Source: CAWEHU01 sp963808965 (GTDB lineage: Bacteria > Pseudomonadota > Alphaproteobacteria > Acetobacterales > Acetobacteraceae). Taken from it: a stretch of DNA of 64,000 nucleotides. Both the position numbers and the translations under genes were made by a program. The first letter of the stretch is position 1; every line of letters begins with the position of its first letter. The DNA lies in contig CAWEHU010000004.1 of the NCBI GenBank assembly GCA_963808965.1, forward strand, positions 78,414-142,413, given 5' to 3'. Positions 52,143-61,958 of the stretch are shown in pieces. Below the pieces are notes generated by a model. It was not told where the DNA came from and ran no database searches. It worked only from the letters and a program-made list of their open reading frames with translations.

Positions 52143-54042
52143 GACTCGGACTCCGAGCGATCGTCCCGCTTGGGCCAGAACCAGCCGGTGAGCGTGACGA
52201 GCATCGGAATTGCGCCGAACGGAATCGCCCAGGGCGTGAAGATCGAACCGATGAACAGCGCCGTCGTCGCGAAGGCGGCGAGCAGCGGCCAGATCGACGG
52301 ATCGGGAAAGGCGAAACGATGATCGGGCGTGCCGTCGACCAGATGTGTGACCAGCACCTCCCGCACATCCGACCGCAATCCATACGCCACCTTGCGCGCG
52401 CCCTGCTCGATCCAGAGCGGCTCGAGGCCAACGACGATCGGGATCTCGTGGAAGTTGTACGGTGGCGGCGGCGAGCTTGTCGCCCATTCCAGCGTGCCAG
52501 CGTTCCAGGGATTGGCGGGGGCGATCCGGCCGTAACGGAGGCTTCGCACGACGTCGCCGATGAACACCAGCACGGACGCGGCAATGATGAGCGCGCCGAC
52601 GCTGGCCATCAGACTCATCGCGCCCCAGCCCATCGAAGCGGGATAGGTGTAGACCCGCCGCGGCATTCCGGCGAGGCCGAGCCAGTGCATCGGGAAGAAG
52701 GTGATGTTGAAGCCGGCGAACAGCAACCAAAAACACCAGAAGCCGCCCGCTCGCTCAGCATCCGGCCGGTAATCTTCGGGAACCAGTAATAGAACCCGGC
52801 GAATAGCGGGAACACCGCCCCGCCGATCAGCACGTAGTGGAAATGCGCGACCACGAAATACGTGTCGTGTACCTGCGTGTCGATCGGCACCGAGGCGACG
52901 ATCACGCCCGACAATCCGCCGATCACGAAGGTGAAGATGAAACCGAGGCAGAACAGCATGGGCGTGCGATAGACGATCCGCCCCTCCCACATCGTGGCGA
53001 TCCAGCAGAAAATCTGAATGCCGCTCGGGATGGCCACCATCATGCTCGCCGCGGTGAAGAAGCTGGCGCCGAGCTGGGCGATGCCGGTGACGAACATGTG
53101 GTGCACCCAAAGCCCAAAGGCGAGGAACGCGGTTCCGACCAGCGAGGCGACCACCGCCGGATAGCCGAATATCGGCCGCCGCGAGAATGTCGCGATGACC
53201 ATCGACACGATGCCGGTCGCGGGCAAGAAGATGATGTAGACCTCGGGGTGGCCAAAGAACCAGAACAGGTGCTGATACAGCAGCGCGTCTCCGCCCCCTT
53301 TGGTGTCGAAGAAATGCGTCGCCACCAAGCGATCGGAGATCAGTCCCGAACTCGCGATCATGACGCCGGGCATGCCGAACACCACCATGAACGACGTGAC
53401 CAGTTGCGCCCATACGAAAACCGGCATTCGGTTGAGCGACATGCCCGGCGCCCGTAGCTTGAAGATCGTCACGATGAGCTGCACCGCCACGGCGAGCGAA
53501 GAGACCTCGGTGAACGTGATCATTTGCGCCCAGATATCGGCGCGCTTGGTCGGCGTGTACACGAGGGAGGAGAGTGGCACGTAGGCGAACCAGCCGACAT
53601 CGGGACCGGTGTTGAGCAGGTACGGAATCGCCAGCAGCATTCCGCCGATCAGGTACAGCCAGTAGCTGTAGGCGTTCAGTCGCGGGAACGCGATCTCCCG
53701 CGCGCCCACCATCAGCGGCACCAGATAAACGCCGAGTCCCTGCATGACGGGAACCCCGAACAGGAACATCATCGTCGTGCCGTGGGTGGTGAAGGTCTGA
53801 TTGTACAGATCGGGGCCGACGATGTGGCTCTCGGGGCGAGCGAGCTGCAACCGCATGATCAAGGCGAGCAGGCCGCCGAAGCAGAAGAATGCGAACGCTG
53901 TCACCAAATAGCGCCGACCGATGGTCTTGTGATCCGCCGCACTCAGCGCGCCGGTCCAGCCGCGCGGGCGCGACCAGGTCCGCTCCAACGTCCTGATCTC
54001 GTCCGCCTCGCCCGGCCCGATGGTCGTCGTGGTCCGGCTCAT
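52139..54042 (-). pseudogene. ctaD: Cytochrome c oxidase subunit I, frameshifted
   Basis: The first 440 residues hold the catalytic core: THGTTMMFLFGVPVMQG, FWFFGHPEVYIIFLPATG with the cross-linked His/Tyr, WVHHMFVTG (CuB) and VVAHFHYVLIGGAVFPL (heme ligands). After ITGRMLSERA the frame shifts at about 52743-52744 and continues GFWCFWLLFAGFNITFFPMH, then a long C-terminal extension with two more helices. One G is lost from a G run; restoring it gives a 634-residue protein. As read, the product would lack its last helices, so a sequencing error is likely. Confidence 0.85.
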
Positions 54043-54049
54043 GCGTGCC

Positions 54050-55068
54050 TCATTGGAGGGTCCCGAGATACTGAAGAAGGCTTTGCAGCTCGCCGGGCTT
54101 GAGCCGCATCGGCGGCATGAGCACGCCCGGCTTCTGCTGCTGCGCGTCCGAGATCCAGCCGCCGAGATTGCCGGGGTTATTCGGCAGGGTCGCCGCTCCG
54201 ATCATCGCGCCGACTGGCCAGATGCGTAAGGTCGGGGCCGGTCGTGCCGGTTGCCGGCGTGCCTCGGATCCGGTGGCACTGATTGCAATTCGCTTCGAAT
54301 ACCGCGCGCCCCTCCGTCTCTTCCGGATTGGCGGGATCGAGCGCCGGCCGCCGCTGACCATCCAGCCAATGCTGGAATTGCTCGAGCGGTTCAGCGATCA
54401 CCAGCATCGCCATATTCGCGTGCTGCATTCCGCAGAACTCGGCGCACTGTGCGCGATAGACGCCGGCGTGGTCCGCCCGCAGCAGCAGTTCGTTCGTCTG
54501 CCCGGGAATCAGGTCCATCTTGCCGGCCAGGCTCGGCGCCCAGAAGCTGTGGATCACGTCATCGGAGCGCAGCACCAACTGCACGCGGGCGCTGACGGGA
54601 AGGTGGATCTCGTTCGCGGTCACGATCGGCTCGTCGGAGCCGGGTTGGTCGTAGCGGACCTCCCACCACCACCGGTGCCCGATCACCTCGATCCGTAGAT
54701 CCGCACGTGGCGAAGCGGGGAACAACATGGGCACGACCGCATAGGTCGCGACGGCGAGCGCCAGCAGGATGAGCACGGTCGCGACCGGTCGCGGTCTGGG
54801 TCGCGCGAGTCAGCCGGCGGCCGACCATGGGATCGGCGCGACCTCGGGCGGCGTGTCGATCGAATGCGGTCCGCGCCGCCGCAGCATCGCCCAGACCAGC
54901 GCAGCCATGACCAGCACGAAAACCAGGGCAGTGGTGGCGAGAAAGACGGACCAGAGCCCGTAGATCGCTGAGGCGCCGCTCCCGCGCGGAGACAGCGCCG
55001 ATTAGACTCCCGCCGCAACCGTCCAGGATGAGGACGAGGAGCGCCAGACCGCGCTTGCACCAGCGAAT
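54050..55068 (-). pseudogene. ctaC: Cytochrome c oxidase subunit II with fused cytochrome c, multiply disrupted
   Basis: Pieces in order: lipoprotein signal CKRGLALLVLILDGCGG; first helix LWSVFLATTALVFVLVMA; second helix VATVLILLALAVATYAVV; CuA domain with HSFWAPSLAGKMD and CAEFCGMQHANM; then a cytochrome c domain with NCNQCH and MPPMRLKPGEL. Defects: a +1 insertion near 55004 (removal gives SQSALSPRGSGAS), TGA at 54812-54810 between the two helices, and a +1 insertion near 54207. The apparent start is ATT (55068-55066) after GGGAGGAGG. The ligands are intact, so it was recently functional or is misread. Confidence 0.8.
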
Positions 55069-55103
55069 CCTCGTCCTCCTCCCCAGAGAGCCGGTCGTGC
55101 TTG

Positions 55104-55138
55104 CAGCGCAACGCTCCGCTTCCTTATGCGTTGCGCTG
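55104..55138. promoter_or_regulatory. Perfect inverted repeat in divergent ctaC/cytochrome c promoter
   Basis: CAGCGCAACG (55104-55113) and CGTTGCGCTG (55129-55138) form a perfect 10-bp inverted repeat with a 15-base spacer. It lies at the midpoint of the 103-base gap between the oxidase operon and the divergent cytochrome c genes. The centre-to-centre distance of 25 bases could suit a protein dimer or an RNA hairpin. A shared operator is the simplest reading. Confidence 0.5.
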
Positions 55139-55171
55139 GGAAGTGCCTGATCGGAATGCGGTGCGGGAGCG

Positions 55172-55579
55172 ATGATGCGCACACGGTGGCTCCTCGCCGG
55201 AACCGGTATGGCATTGATCGCCGGGGTCGTCGTCACCGATCTGATTTTTTACCGGGAGGCGCGGGGAGAACTCATCCGGAGCGTCGAGCAGCAGACCGGC
55301 GGTCGCGTGGTTCGGGGGCCGGAAGCAATTCGGCGGTTGGGGTGTGGCACCTGTCATACGATCCCGGGCGTCACCGGCGCAAGCGGCGATGTCGGGCCGC
55401 CGCTCGACCGGATGGCGAGCCGCGTTTACATCGCGGGCGTCATGCCGAACACCGCGGACAACCTGATCGTCTGGATTCGATGGCCGCAGGGTGTGCTGCC
55501 GAAGAGCGGGATGCCGAATACCGGTGCAAGCGCCGCCGAGAGCCGGGACATTGCCGCCTACTTGCTGACGTTGAAATGA
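55172..55579 (+). CDS. Monoheme c-type cytochrome
   Basis: 135 residues. An N-terminal anchor or signal (LLAGTGMALIAGVVVTDLIF) places it at the periplasmic face. The heme site is CGTCH with Cys58, Cys61 and His62, and MPNTADN or GMPNTG offers the Met ligand. It resembles small cytochromes that feed terminal oxidases. The next gene starts eight bases downstream. Confidence 0.9.
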   Translation: MMRTRWLLAGTGMALIAGVVVTDLIFYREARGELIRSVEQQTGGRVVRGPEAIRRLGCGTCHTIPGVTGASGDVGPPLDRMASRVYIAGVMPNTADNLIVWIRWPQGVLPKSGMPNTGASAAESRDIAAYLLTLK

Positions 55580-55586
55580 ACGCGGC

Positions 55587-56336
55587 ATGAGAGCGCGCCT
55601 TTCGGTCCTATGCCTCGCCGCATGGCTGCTCGCCGCCGGTTCGTCGTGGGCGGAGCCGGGCGACCCGCAGGCGGGCGCCGCGCTGGCCAATGACGGCAAG
55701 ACCGCATCCCACGCAACCGCGTCCGTACCGGCCTGCCGGACCTGCCACGGCGATCGCGGTATCGGCGACGGCAGCGGCGCGTTCCCCCGGCTCACCGGCC
55801 AGCTCGGCTTTTATCTTTACAAGCAGCTCCGGGACTTCGCCGCGGGCACGCGCCCCAGCCCGGTCATGTCGCCCATTTCGCAAGCGCTGACCGACCAGGA
55901 CATGCAGAACGTGGCCGCCTACTACGCGTCGCTGCAAGGGCCGTTTTTCCCGCTGCCGCTGCTCGATCCGGAGGCGGTGCGGCGCGGCGGCCTGATTTCC
56001 GCGTCCGGAATCGGCGACAAGAACGTGCCCGCGTGCGTCGCTTGTCACGGTCTCGCCGGGGCCGGCATGGAGCCGAGCTTTCCCTATCTCGCCGGCCAGT
56101 ACGCGGCATACACCGAGTACCAGCTCGACCAGTTTCGCTTCAACCGGCGCCAGAACAGTCCGCTCAACGTCATGAACGAGATCGCCGCCCGCATGGACGA
56201 CGGCGACATCGCGGCCGTTGCCGCGTATTTCGCCGCCGTACGGCAGCCGGACCGGTCCCGCGAGGCGCGATCGGGGGCGGGGCCGGCAAGCCCCTATGCA
56301 CCGGCGCCCCTGACCCAAAATCAGGGCACGCGGTGA
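55587..56336 (+). CDS. Diheme cytochrome c4-like protein, first copy
   Basis: 249 residues with a signal peptide (LSVLCLAAWLLAAGSSWA). Two class I cytochrome domains carry CRTCH (Cys50, Cys53, His54) and CVACH (Cys150, Cys153, His154). GAFPRLTGQLGFYLYKQL and PSFPYLAGQYAAYTEYQL are the usual c4 helices. It probably carries electrons from the bc1 complex to the adjacent oxidase. The Pro-rich C-terminus is extended. Confidence 0.92.
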   Translation: MRARLSVLCLAAWLLAAGSSWAEPGDPQAGAALANDGKTASHATASVPACRTCHGDRGIGDGSGAFPRLTGQLGFYLYKQLRDFAAGTRPSPVMSPISQALTDQDMQNVAAYYASLQGPFFPLPLLDPEAVRRGGLISASGIGDKNVPACVACHGLAGAGMEPSFPYLAGQYAAYTEYQLDQFRFNRRQNSPLNVMNEIAARMDDGDIAAVAAYFAAVRQPDRSREARSGAGPASPYAPAPLTQNQGTR

Positions 56337-56989
56337 GAAGAGCCGCGCTGCCATTAGGATTGCTGGCCGCGCTCGCTGCTGGTTCCGCCGCCGCCCGCGC
56401 GCCGGAGCTCGGGAAGGGCGCGAGCGTCGCGACCTCTGGCACCGCCGCCGGCGCGCCGGCTTGCGCCTCCTGCCACGGAGCGGATGGGACCGGGACAATG
56501 CCGATCTACCCCCGGCTGACCGGCCAAGCCGCCTTTTACATGTACAAGCAACTCCAGGATTTCCGCTCGGGCCAGCGGGAGAGCGCCACCATGGGGCCGA
56601 TCGCGCAACAGCTCACCGAGGACGAGATGCAGGACGTGGCGGGCTACTATGCGTCGCTCACCGCCTCGTTCCGGCCGCCCCCGCCCGGCGATGGCGCGCA
56701 AGCCCAGCACGGCGGCGCGCTGGCCGCAATTGGTTCGCCGGAGCGGAACATCCCGGCCTGCGCCAATTGTCACGGCCGCGCGGGCGTCGGGCTGCCGCCG
56801 AGCTTCCCCTATTTGGCGGGTCAGTACGGCCGATACCTGCGGGACCAGCTCGGCGCGTTCCGCGACGGATCGCGCCGCAACGACCCGATGGACGTCATGC
56901 GCGATATCGCCGGCCGGCTGAGCGAACGGGACATCGAAGCGGTGGCCGACTACTTCGCCCACGTTTATCCGCCGGCGCTGAGTGAGTGA
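56333..56989 (+). CDS. Diheme cytochrome c4-like protein, second copy
   Basis: 218 residues from GTG 56333, overlapping the previous stop as GTGA. A signal peptide (ALPLGLLAALAAGSAAARA) leads to hemes CASCH (Cys44, Cys47, His48) and CANCH. It is clearly a paralogue of the preceding protein. The frame is open upstream only as a shadow. The pair looks like a local duplication. Confidence 0.92.
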   Translation: MRRAALPLGLLAALAAGSAAARAPELGKGASVATSGTAAGAPACASCHGADGTGTMPIYPRLTGQAAFYMYKQLQDFRSGQRESATMGPIAQQLTEDEMQDVAGYYASLTASFRPPPPGDGAQAQHGGALAAIGSPERNIPACANCHGRAGVGLPPSFPYLAGQYGRYLRDQLGAFRDGSRRNDPMDVMRDIAGRLSERDIEAVADYFAHVYPPALSE

Positions 56990-57051
56990 GACGGCATCAC
57001 GCCCGCGCTAGCCGTCCCCGATCCCGAAGTTCACCCAGCCATTGCGAGGAC

Positions 57052-57071
57052 CGCCGCCTGGCGGGGCGGCG
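57052..57071 (+). terminator. Possible hairpin terminator after the cytochrome genes
   Basis: CGCCGCC (57052-57058), loop TGGCGG, GGCGGCG (57065-57071), 62 bases after the last cytochrome stop. No T run follows, so termination is uncertain. The remaining bases up to 57240 contain no gene I can support. Confidence 0.3.
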
Positions 57072-57240
57072 CGCCGGGGGCGCGGATGCCGGTCGCCGGG
57101 ACCTCGAGGGCCTGACCCAATCCTGATTCTCTTTCACACTGCGAAACTCGGCATCTCATATCGCTTTCAGGGGTACATGGGGCGGGCTTTGTCCCGCAGC
57201 GGGCGATGACGAAGAAGCAAGATGAGGGGAGGAGCGAGGC

Positions 57241-58504
57241 ATGAAGCTCGATTTGGCAATGAGTGGCCCGGCATCGGTTGTCGCCGCGGCGGCGGTCGCG
57301 GCTCTGGTCACGGGCGCGATTCCGACCCGCGCGGCGGAGCCGATCAAGATCGGCGTCATCAGCGAGGAAGGCGCCGTCGCCGGCGCCTCGATCAGCCGCG
57401 CCGCCCAGATGGCGGCGGACGACATCAACGCGAATGGCGGGGTGAACGGCAGCAAGATCGAGGTGATAACCTACGACGACCATTCCTCCGCGTCCGACGC
57501 GGTCCGTGCCTTCCAGCGCGCGGTCAACCAGGACCATGTGCAAGCCGTCATCGTCAGCTACATCAGCGAGGTCGTGCTCGCGGTCGAGCCCTGGGCGGCA
57601 CGGCTCCATATCCCGACGATCACCCCCGGGGCGGCCAGCAACGACATCTCTAAACGCGTCCACGACGACTACGACCACTACAAGTACATGTTTCACGGCT
57701 GGCTGACCTCGGCCTTCATCGCCCAGTCGATCTGCGATGCCGTGCATGACACGCTGGTCGACCGGTTGCACATGCAGAGTACCGGTCATCATGAGTGAGG
57801 ACGCGGCCTGGACCACGCCGCTCGACGCACGCTATCTCGAATGCCTGCCCAAGGCCGGGCTGAAGGTCCTGGATCACATTCGCTTCAATCCCGACACGAC
57901 CGACTTCACGCCGATCTTCAACGCGATCGAGGCGAAGCAGCCGGATGTGATCATCACCGGCATCAGCCATGTCGGCGTTCAGCCAACCGTGCAATGGCAC
58001 GATCAGCAAGTGCCGATCCCGATGGCCGGTCAAAGCTCGCAGGCGACAACCAGCACGTTCTGGAAAAGCACGAATGGCGCAGCGGAGGGCGTGATAACGG
58101 CCAGCGCCGCCGCGCCCGGGGTGGCTCTCAGCCCATCGACCATCCCGTTCACGGAGGCGTACACCAAACGTTTCGGGGACTCGCCGTCCTATGACGGCTA
58201 CTCGACCTACGACGACGTGCATATCATCGCCGATGCGATCAAGAGCGCCGGCTCGACCGATCCAGACAAGATGGTCGCGGCCCTTGAGAAGACCGACTAC
58301 CTCGGAACGCTTGGGCGCGTGCAATTCTACGGTAAGGAGGATCAGTTCACCCACGCCCTGAAATACGGCAAGGAATACATCACGGGCGTGGACTTCCAGT
58401 GGCAGAGCGGCAAGCAGGTCTGCATCTGGCCGCTGGACAAGTGCAACGGCAAAGTTGTGTTCCCGTCCTTCGTGCATCTGCCGCAGGAATCCGCGGCCAA
58501 GTAA
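57241..58504 (+). pseudogene. Liv-type ABC substrate-binding protein, frameshifted
   Basis: A signal peptide (ASVVAAAAVAALVTGAIPTRAA) leads into PIKIGVISEEGAVAGASISRA and ADDINANGGVNG, typical of the branched-chain amino-acid/amide family. The frame ends after LHMQSTGHHE. One base over it continues as MSEDAAWTTPLDARYLECL and runs to VHLPQESAAK. Removing a G from the GG at 57784-57785 gives LHMQSTVIMSEDAAW and a 420-residue protein. It leads the liv-type operon. Confidence 0.85.
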
Positions 58505-58570
58505 GCGCGGGAGCGGCTGCGGGCGGGACCGCGGGAAGATGCGGCCCCGCTCTCCTGAGGACGGAACACG

Positions 58571-59446
58571 ATGCGTGCGTTGCAGATCCTCATCGACGGC
58601 TTTGCGATCAGCGCGCTCTACGGCCTGGGCGCGGTGGGGTTCACCTTGCTATTCGGCGTCTCCGGCGTGCTCAATCTGGCGCATGGCGGCGTCATGGTCG
58701 TGGCGGCCCTGATCGGCTGGTTCGCCGGCGTCCAGTACGGGGCCGGACCTTACGGCGGGGCGCTCATCGGCATCGTGGCCGGGCTCGTAGCTGCATACGC
58801 GACCTATTTCGTGGTCGTGCGGCCGATCCAACGGTCACGAGCGATCCCGCGCGAGGAAACGGAGATCTTCATCCTCACCGGCACGCTGCTTTGGGGCATC
58901 ATGATTCAGGTGGGCATGAATTACCTTTTCACCGATAATCCCGTGACGATGCGGGCGTTGCTTCCCGGGGTCGTCAGCATCGCAGGCGTGCGCACCCCGA
59001 AGAACGAAATCGTCATCGCCGTACTCTGCTGGGTCGTGATTGGGCTGCTGTGGCTGCTGGTCAATCGCACGCGGGCGGGCAAGGCCCTGCTCGCCGCCGC
59101 CATTAATCCGCGCGGACTGACTCTGCTCGGGTTCGAGCTCTCGAACATCTACTTCCTGGTCTGGACGATCTACGGGATTCTCGCCGGTCTGGCCGGCGTG
59201 CTGCTCGCGTCGTTTCTCGGCATCAGCTCGGCCAACGCCGGTCAGCTCACGGCCAGCGCCTTCTCGATCGTCGTGTTGGGCGGGCTCGGCAGCGTGTCGG
59301 GATCGCTGATCGCGGCGTATGTGGTCGGGTATTTGGAGACGCTGACAGCCTATCTCGTCGCGCCGACCTTGCGGCCGATCCCCGCGCTGCTATTGCTCGT
59401 GCTCGTGATCTATGTGCGCCCGCAAGGGTTGCTGGGCCGGCGCTGA
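58571..59446 (+). CDS. Liv-type ABC permease (LivH-like)
   Basis: 291 residues, about eight helices. GLGAVGFTLLFGVSGVLNLAHGG is the LivH signature, and VVLGGLGSVSGSLIAAYVVG follows. It forms the inner-membrane channel with the LivM-like protein. The substrate is unknown, since this family also serves urea, amides and aromatic acids. Confidence 0.93.
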   Translation: MRALQILIDGFAISALYGLGAVGFTLLFGVSGVLNLAHGGVMVVAALIGWFAGVQYGAGPYGGALIGIVAGLVAAYATYFVVVRPIQRSRAIPREETEIFILTGTLLWGIMIQVGMNYLFTDNPVTMRALLPGVVSIAGVRTPKNEIVIAVLCWVVIGLLWLLVNRTRAGKALLAAAINPRGLTLLGFELSNIYFLVWTIYGILAGLAGVLLASFLGISSANAGQLTASAFSIVVLGGLGSVSGSLIAAYVVGYLETLTAYLVAPTLRPIPALLLLVLVIYVRPQGLLGRR

Positions 59447-59458
59447 GGAGGCGTGCGC

Positions 59459-60385
59459 ATGGTCAGGATATTCCGCACGCGCGGGTTCTGGGTGGCGGTC
59501 CTGCTCGTCCTTCTGGCGGCCTCCGCGCCATGGTGGGTGTCGGCCTACATCCTCGGCGTGCTGACCGCAGCCTATTACTTCGGCGTGTTCGCGATGTCCT
59601 GGGATCTTCTGTTCGGGTTCGCGGGGGAGGTGAATTTCGGCCCGACCTTCCTGATCGGCCTCGGCGCCTACGGAGCGGCCATCCTGAACAGCGAAGCGGG
59701 ATTGCCGATCCCGGTCTGCCTCGTCTTCGGGGTGATAGTGGCTCTGGCGGGCGGATTGCTGCTCGCGGTGCCGGCATTGCGCCTGAGCGGCCCCTATTTC
59801 GGTCTCGTCACTCTCGTCGCCGTCCTGCTGCTCCAGAACGCGATCGTGATCTTCGCGGGCGTCACGGGAGGCGAGATCGGCATGACGGTGCCGGACGTGC
59901 TGTCGATCAACTCGACCACCAACTACTGGTACGCGCTCGGCTTCCTCGTGGTCTGCGCCATCATTCTGTTCGGCCTGTCGCGTTCCGCGATCGGGCTGAT
60001 CCTGCAAGCGAGCGGGCAGGACGCGATCGAGGCGGCGGCGCTCGGCTTCAATGTCACCAAGCACAAGCTCGCCGCCTTCTGCATCAGCGCCGTGTTCTCG
60101 GGCCTCGCCGGCGGAATGCTGGTCTTTTATCTCGGAACCGCCTCGGTCGATACTGTGGTTGACCTCTCGATCGCCGTGCAAATCATCATCGCCGCTGTGT
60201 TCGGCGGCCGGCGCACGATCCTCGGCGCCGTGTTGGGCTCGATTTTCCTGCTCTTGGCCAATGAGGCCCTGCGCCCGCTCGGCCAGCTCAACACTTTCGT
60301 GGTCTCAGCGGTCGCCCTCGCCGTGATCCTGTTCTTCCCCGACGGGATGCTCGGTTATGCGCTGCGGAGAGGCGAACGCGATTGA
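59459..60385 (+). CDS. Liv-type ABC permease (LivM-like)
   Basis: 308 residues. MSWDLLFGFAGEVNFGPTFLIGLGAYGAA is the LivM core (positions about 45-73), followed by LRLSGPYFGLVTLV. ATG 59459 stands seven bases after AGGAGG; a GTG at 59453 is too close to the ribosome site. The stop overlaps the TTG start of the ATPase gene. Confidence 0.93.
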   Translation: MVRIFRTRGFWVAVLLVLLAASAPWWVSAYILGVLTAAYYFGVFAMSWDLLFGFAGEVNFGPTFLIGLGAYGAAILNSEAGLPIPVCLVFGVIVALAGGLLLAVPALRLSGPYFGLVTLVAVLLLQNAIVIFAGVTGGEIGMTVPDVLSINSTTNYWYALGFLVVCAIILFGLSRSAIGLILQASGQDAIEAAALGFNVTKHKLAAFCISAVFSGLAGGMLVFYLGTASVDTVVDLSIAVQIIIAAVFGGRRTILGAVLGSIFLLLANEALRPLGQLNTFVVSAVALAVILFFPDGMLGYALRRGERD

Positions 60386-61858
60386 AAACCAACGCCGCTC
60401 CTTTGATCGAGGTCGAGCATATCAGCAAGCGTTTCGGCGGGCTGGTCGCGGTGAAGGACATCAGCTTCCAGATCCGCCCAGGGGAAATTCTCGGCCTGAT
60501 CGGGCCGAACGGATCGGGCAAGTCCACCGTCATGAAGCTGGTCATGGGCATCGAGAAACCCAATGCCGGCAAGATCGTGCTCGAAGGGGTGGACATGGCG
60601 GGCTGGCCCACGCACCGCGTCGCGCGGCAGGGTGTCGGCATCGTGTTCCAACATTCCCGCCCCCTGCACCGCCAGACCGTGCTCGAGAACATCAAGCTCG
60701 CGCTGCTGCCCGATTCGCTGTTGCGGCTCGCCGCGGCGCCGGGCGTTGAGGAGAGGGCGCGCGAGATCGCCGGCCGGGTCGGGCTCGGCCGAGTGCTGCA
60801 CCGTCATCCCCCCACCCTGCCCTTCGCCGATCTGCGTCGCCTGGAGCTCGCTCGGGCGGTGGCGCGCGATCCGAAGGTGGTGCTGGTCGATGAGCCATTC
60901 GCCGGGCTCACGTCCGGCGAGGTCGCTGATTTTTCCGAGCTGATCGACGGCTTCCGTCGGGACGGCCGCGCCGTGTTGCTCGTCGATCACAACGTCAAGG
61001 GCGTGGCGGCGCTCGTCGACCGCGTGCTGGCCATGTATCTGGGCGAGGAGATCGCCGAAGGCAGTGCGGACGAGGTGATACGCAACGAGACGGTCCGGCG
61101 CGTCTATCTCGGCGGCAAGATCGAAGTCCATCCCCGCCCGGAGCTAGACCAGAGGACGGGAGAGCCCTTGCTGGATGTGCGCGGTGTCAGCGTGCTCTAC
61201 GGCAAGGCGCAGGCACTCGATTCGGTCTCGATCCACGTCCATAAGGGGGAATTCGTCTCGGTTGTCGGCTTGAACGGCGCGGGTAAGACGACGCTGTTCA
61301 ACGCCATCTCTGGCTTGGTGCCCTATTCCGGGGAGATTCGCTGGAGCGCTGCCACGCTTGCGCGGGCGAAGCGCGGCCGCGATCGCGCATGGCGGGATCG
61401 TGCAGTGTCCGGAAAGCCGGGAGCTGTTCGGGGAGATGAGCGTACGGGAAAACCTGGATCTCGGCGGCCATCATCTGCAAGCCGCCGAACGGACCCGGCA
61501 GCTCGACTGGTTATTCGACCTGTTCCCGATTCTCCGGGAACGCCAGGCGCAGCGTGCGCGCACCCTTTCGGGCGGCGAGCAGCAGATGCTGACGATCGGG
61601 CGCGCGCTGATGATGCAGCCGAAATTGCTGGTCCTCGACGAGCCGACACTCGGACTCGCCCCGGTGATCCTGGAGCAGATCTCGAACGCGATGCGGCGGC
61701 TCAGAGAGACGACCTCGATCACCGTGCTGCTCGGAGAGCAGAACGTCACCTTCGCCTTGCCGCACGCGGATCGGGTCTATGTGCTGGAGCATACGAGGAT
61801 CGTGTGGGAGGGCGACCCTGGCCGGTTCGCAGAGGAGATGGGGACCGGCTATCTCTAA
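60382..61858 (+). pseudogene. Fused LivG-LivF ABC ATPase, frameshifted in second half
   Basis: Two ATPase domains in one reading unit of about 491 residues. Domain 1 has Walker A GPNGSGKST, then LVDEPFAGL; its signature is changed to LPFADLRR in place of LSGGQ. Domain 2 starts LLDVRGVSVLYGKAQALD with GLNGAGKTT. Near 61377 the frame slips; removing one C from CC (61377-61378) gives KRGAIAHGGIVQCPES. It then continues with LSGGEQQML and LLVLDEPTLGLAP. The start is TTG 60382, overlapping the livM stop, with GGAGAGG upstream. LivG and LivF are normally separate proteins. Confidence 0.82.
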
Positions 61859-61958
61859 CCTGATGCGCCCAGGCCGGCTCGGCGGTGATCGTGAATCGCG
61901 CTTGGACCGGTAGGTCCGGCTCGAGGTGTTGCGATCAGCGGCGGGTTTCGAGGTGAGG

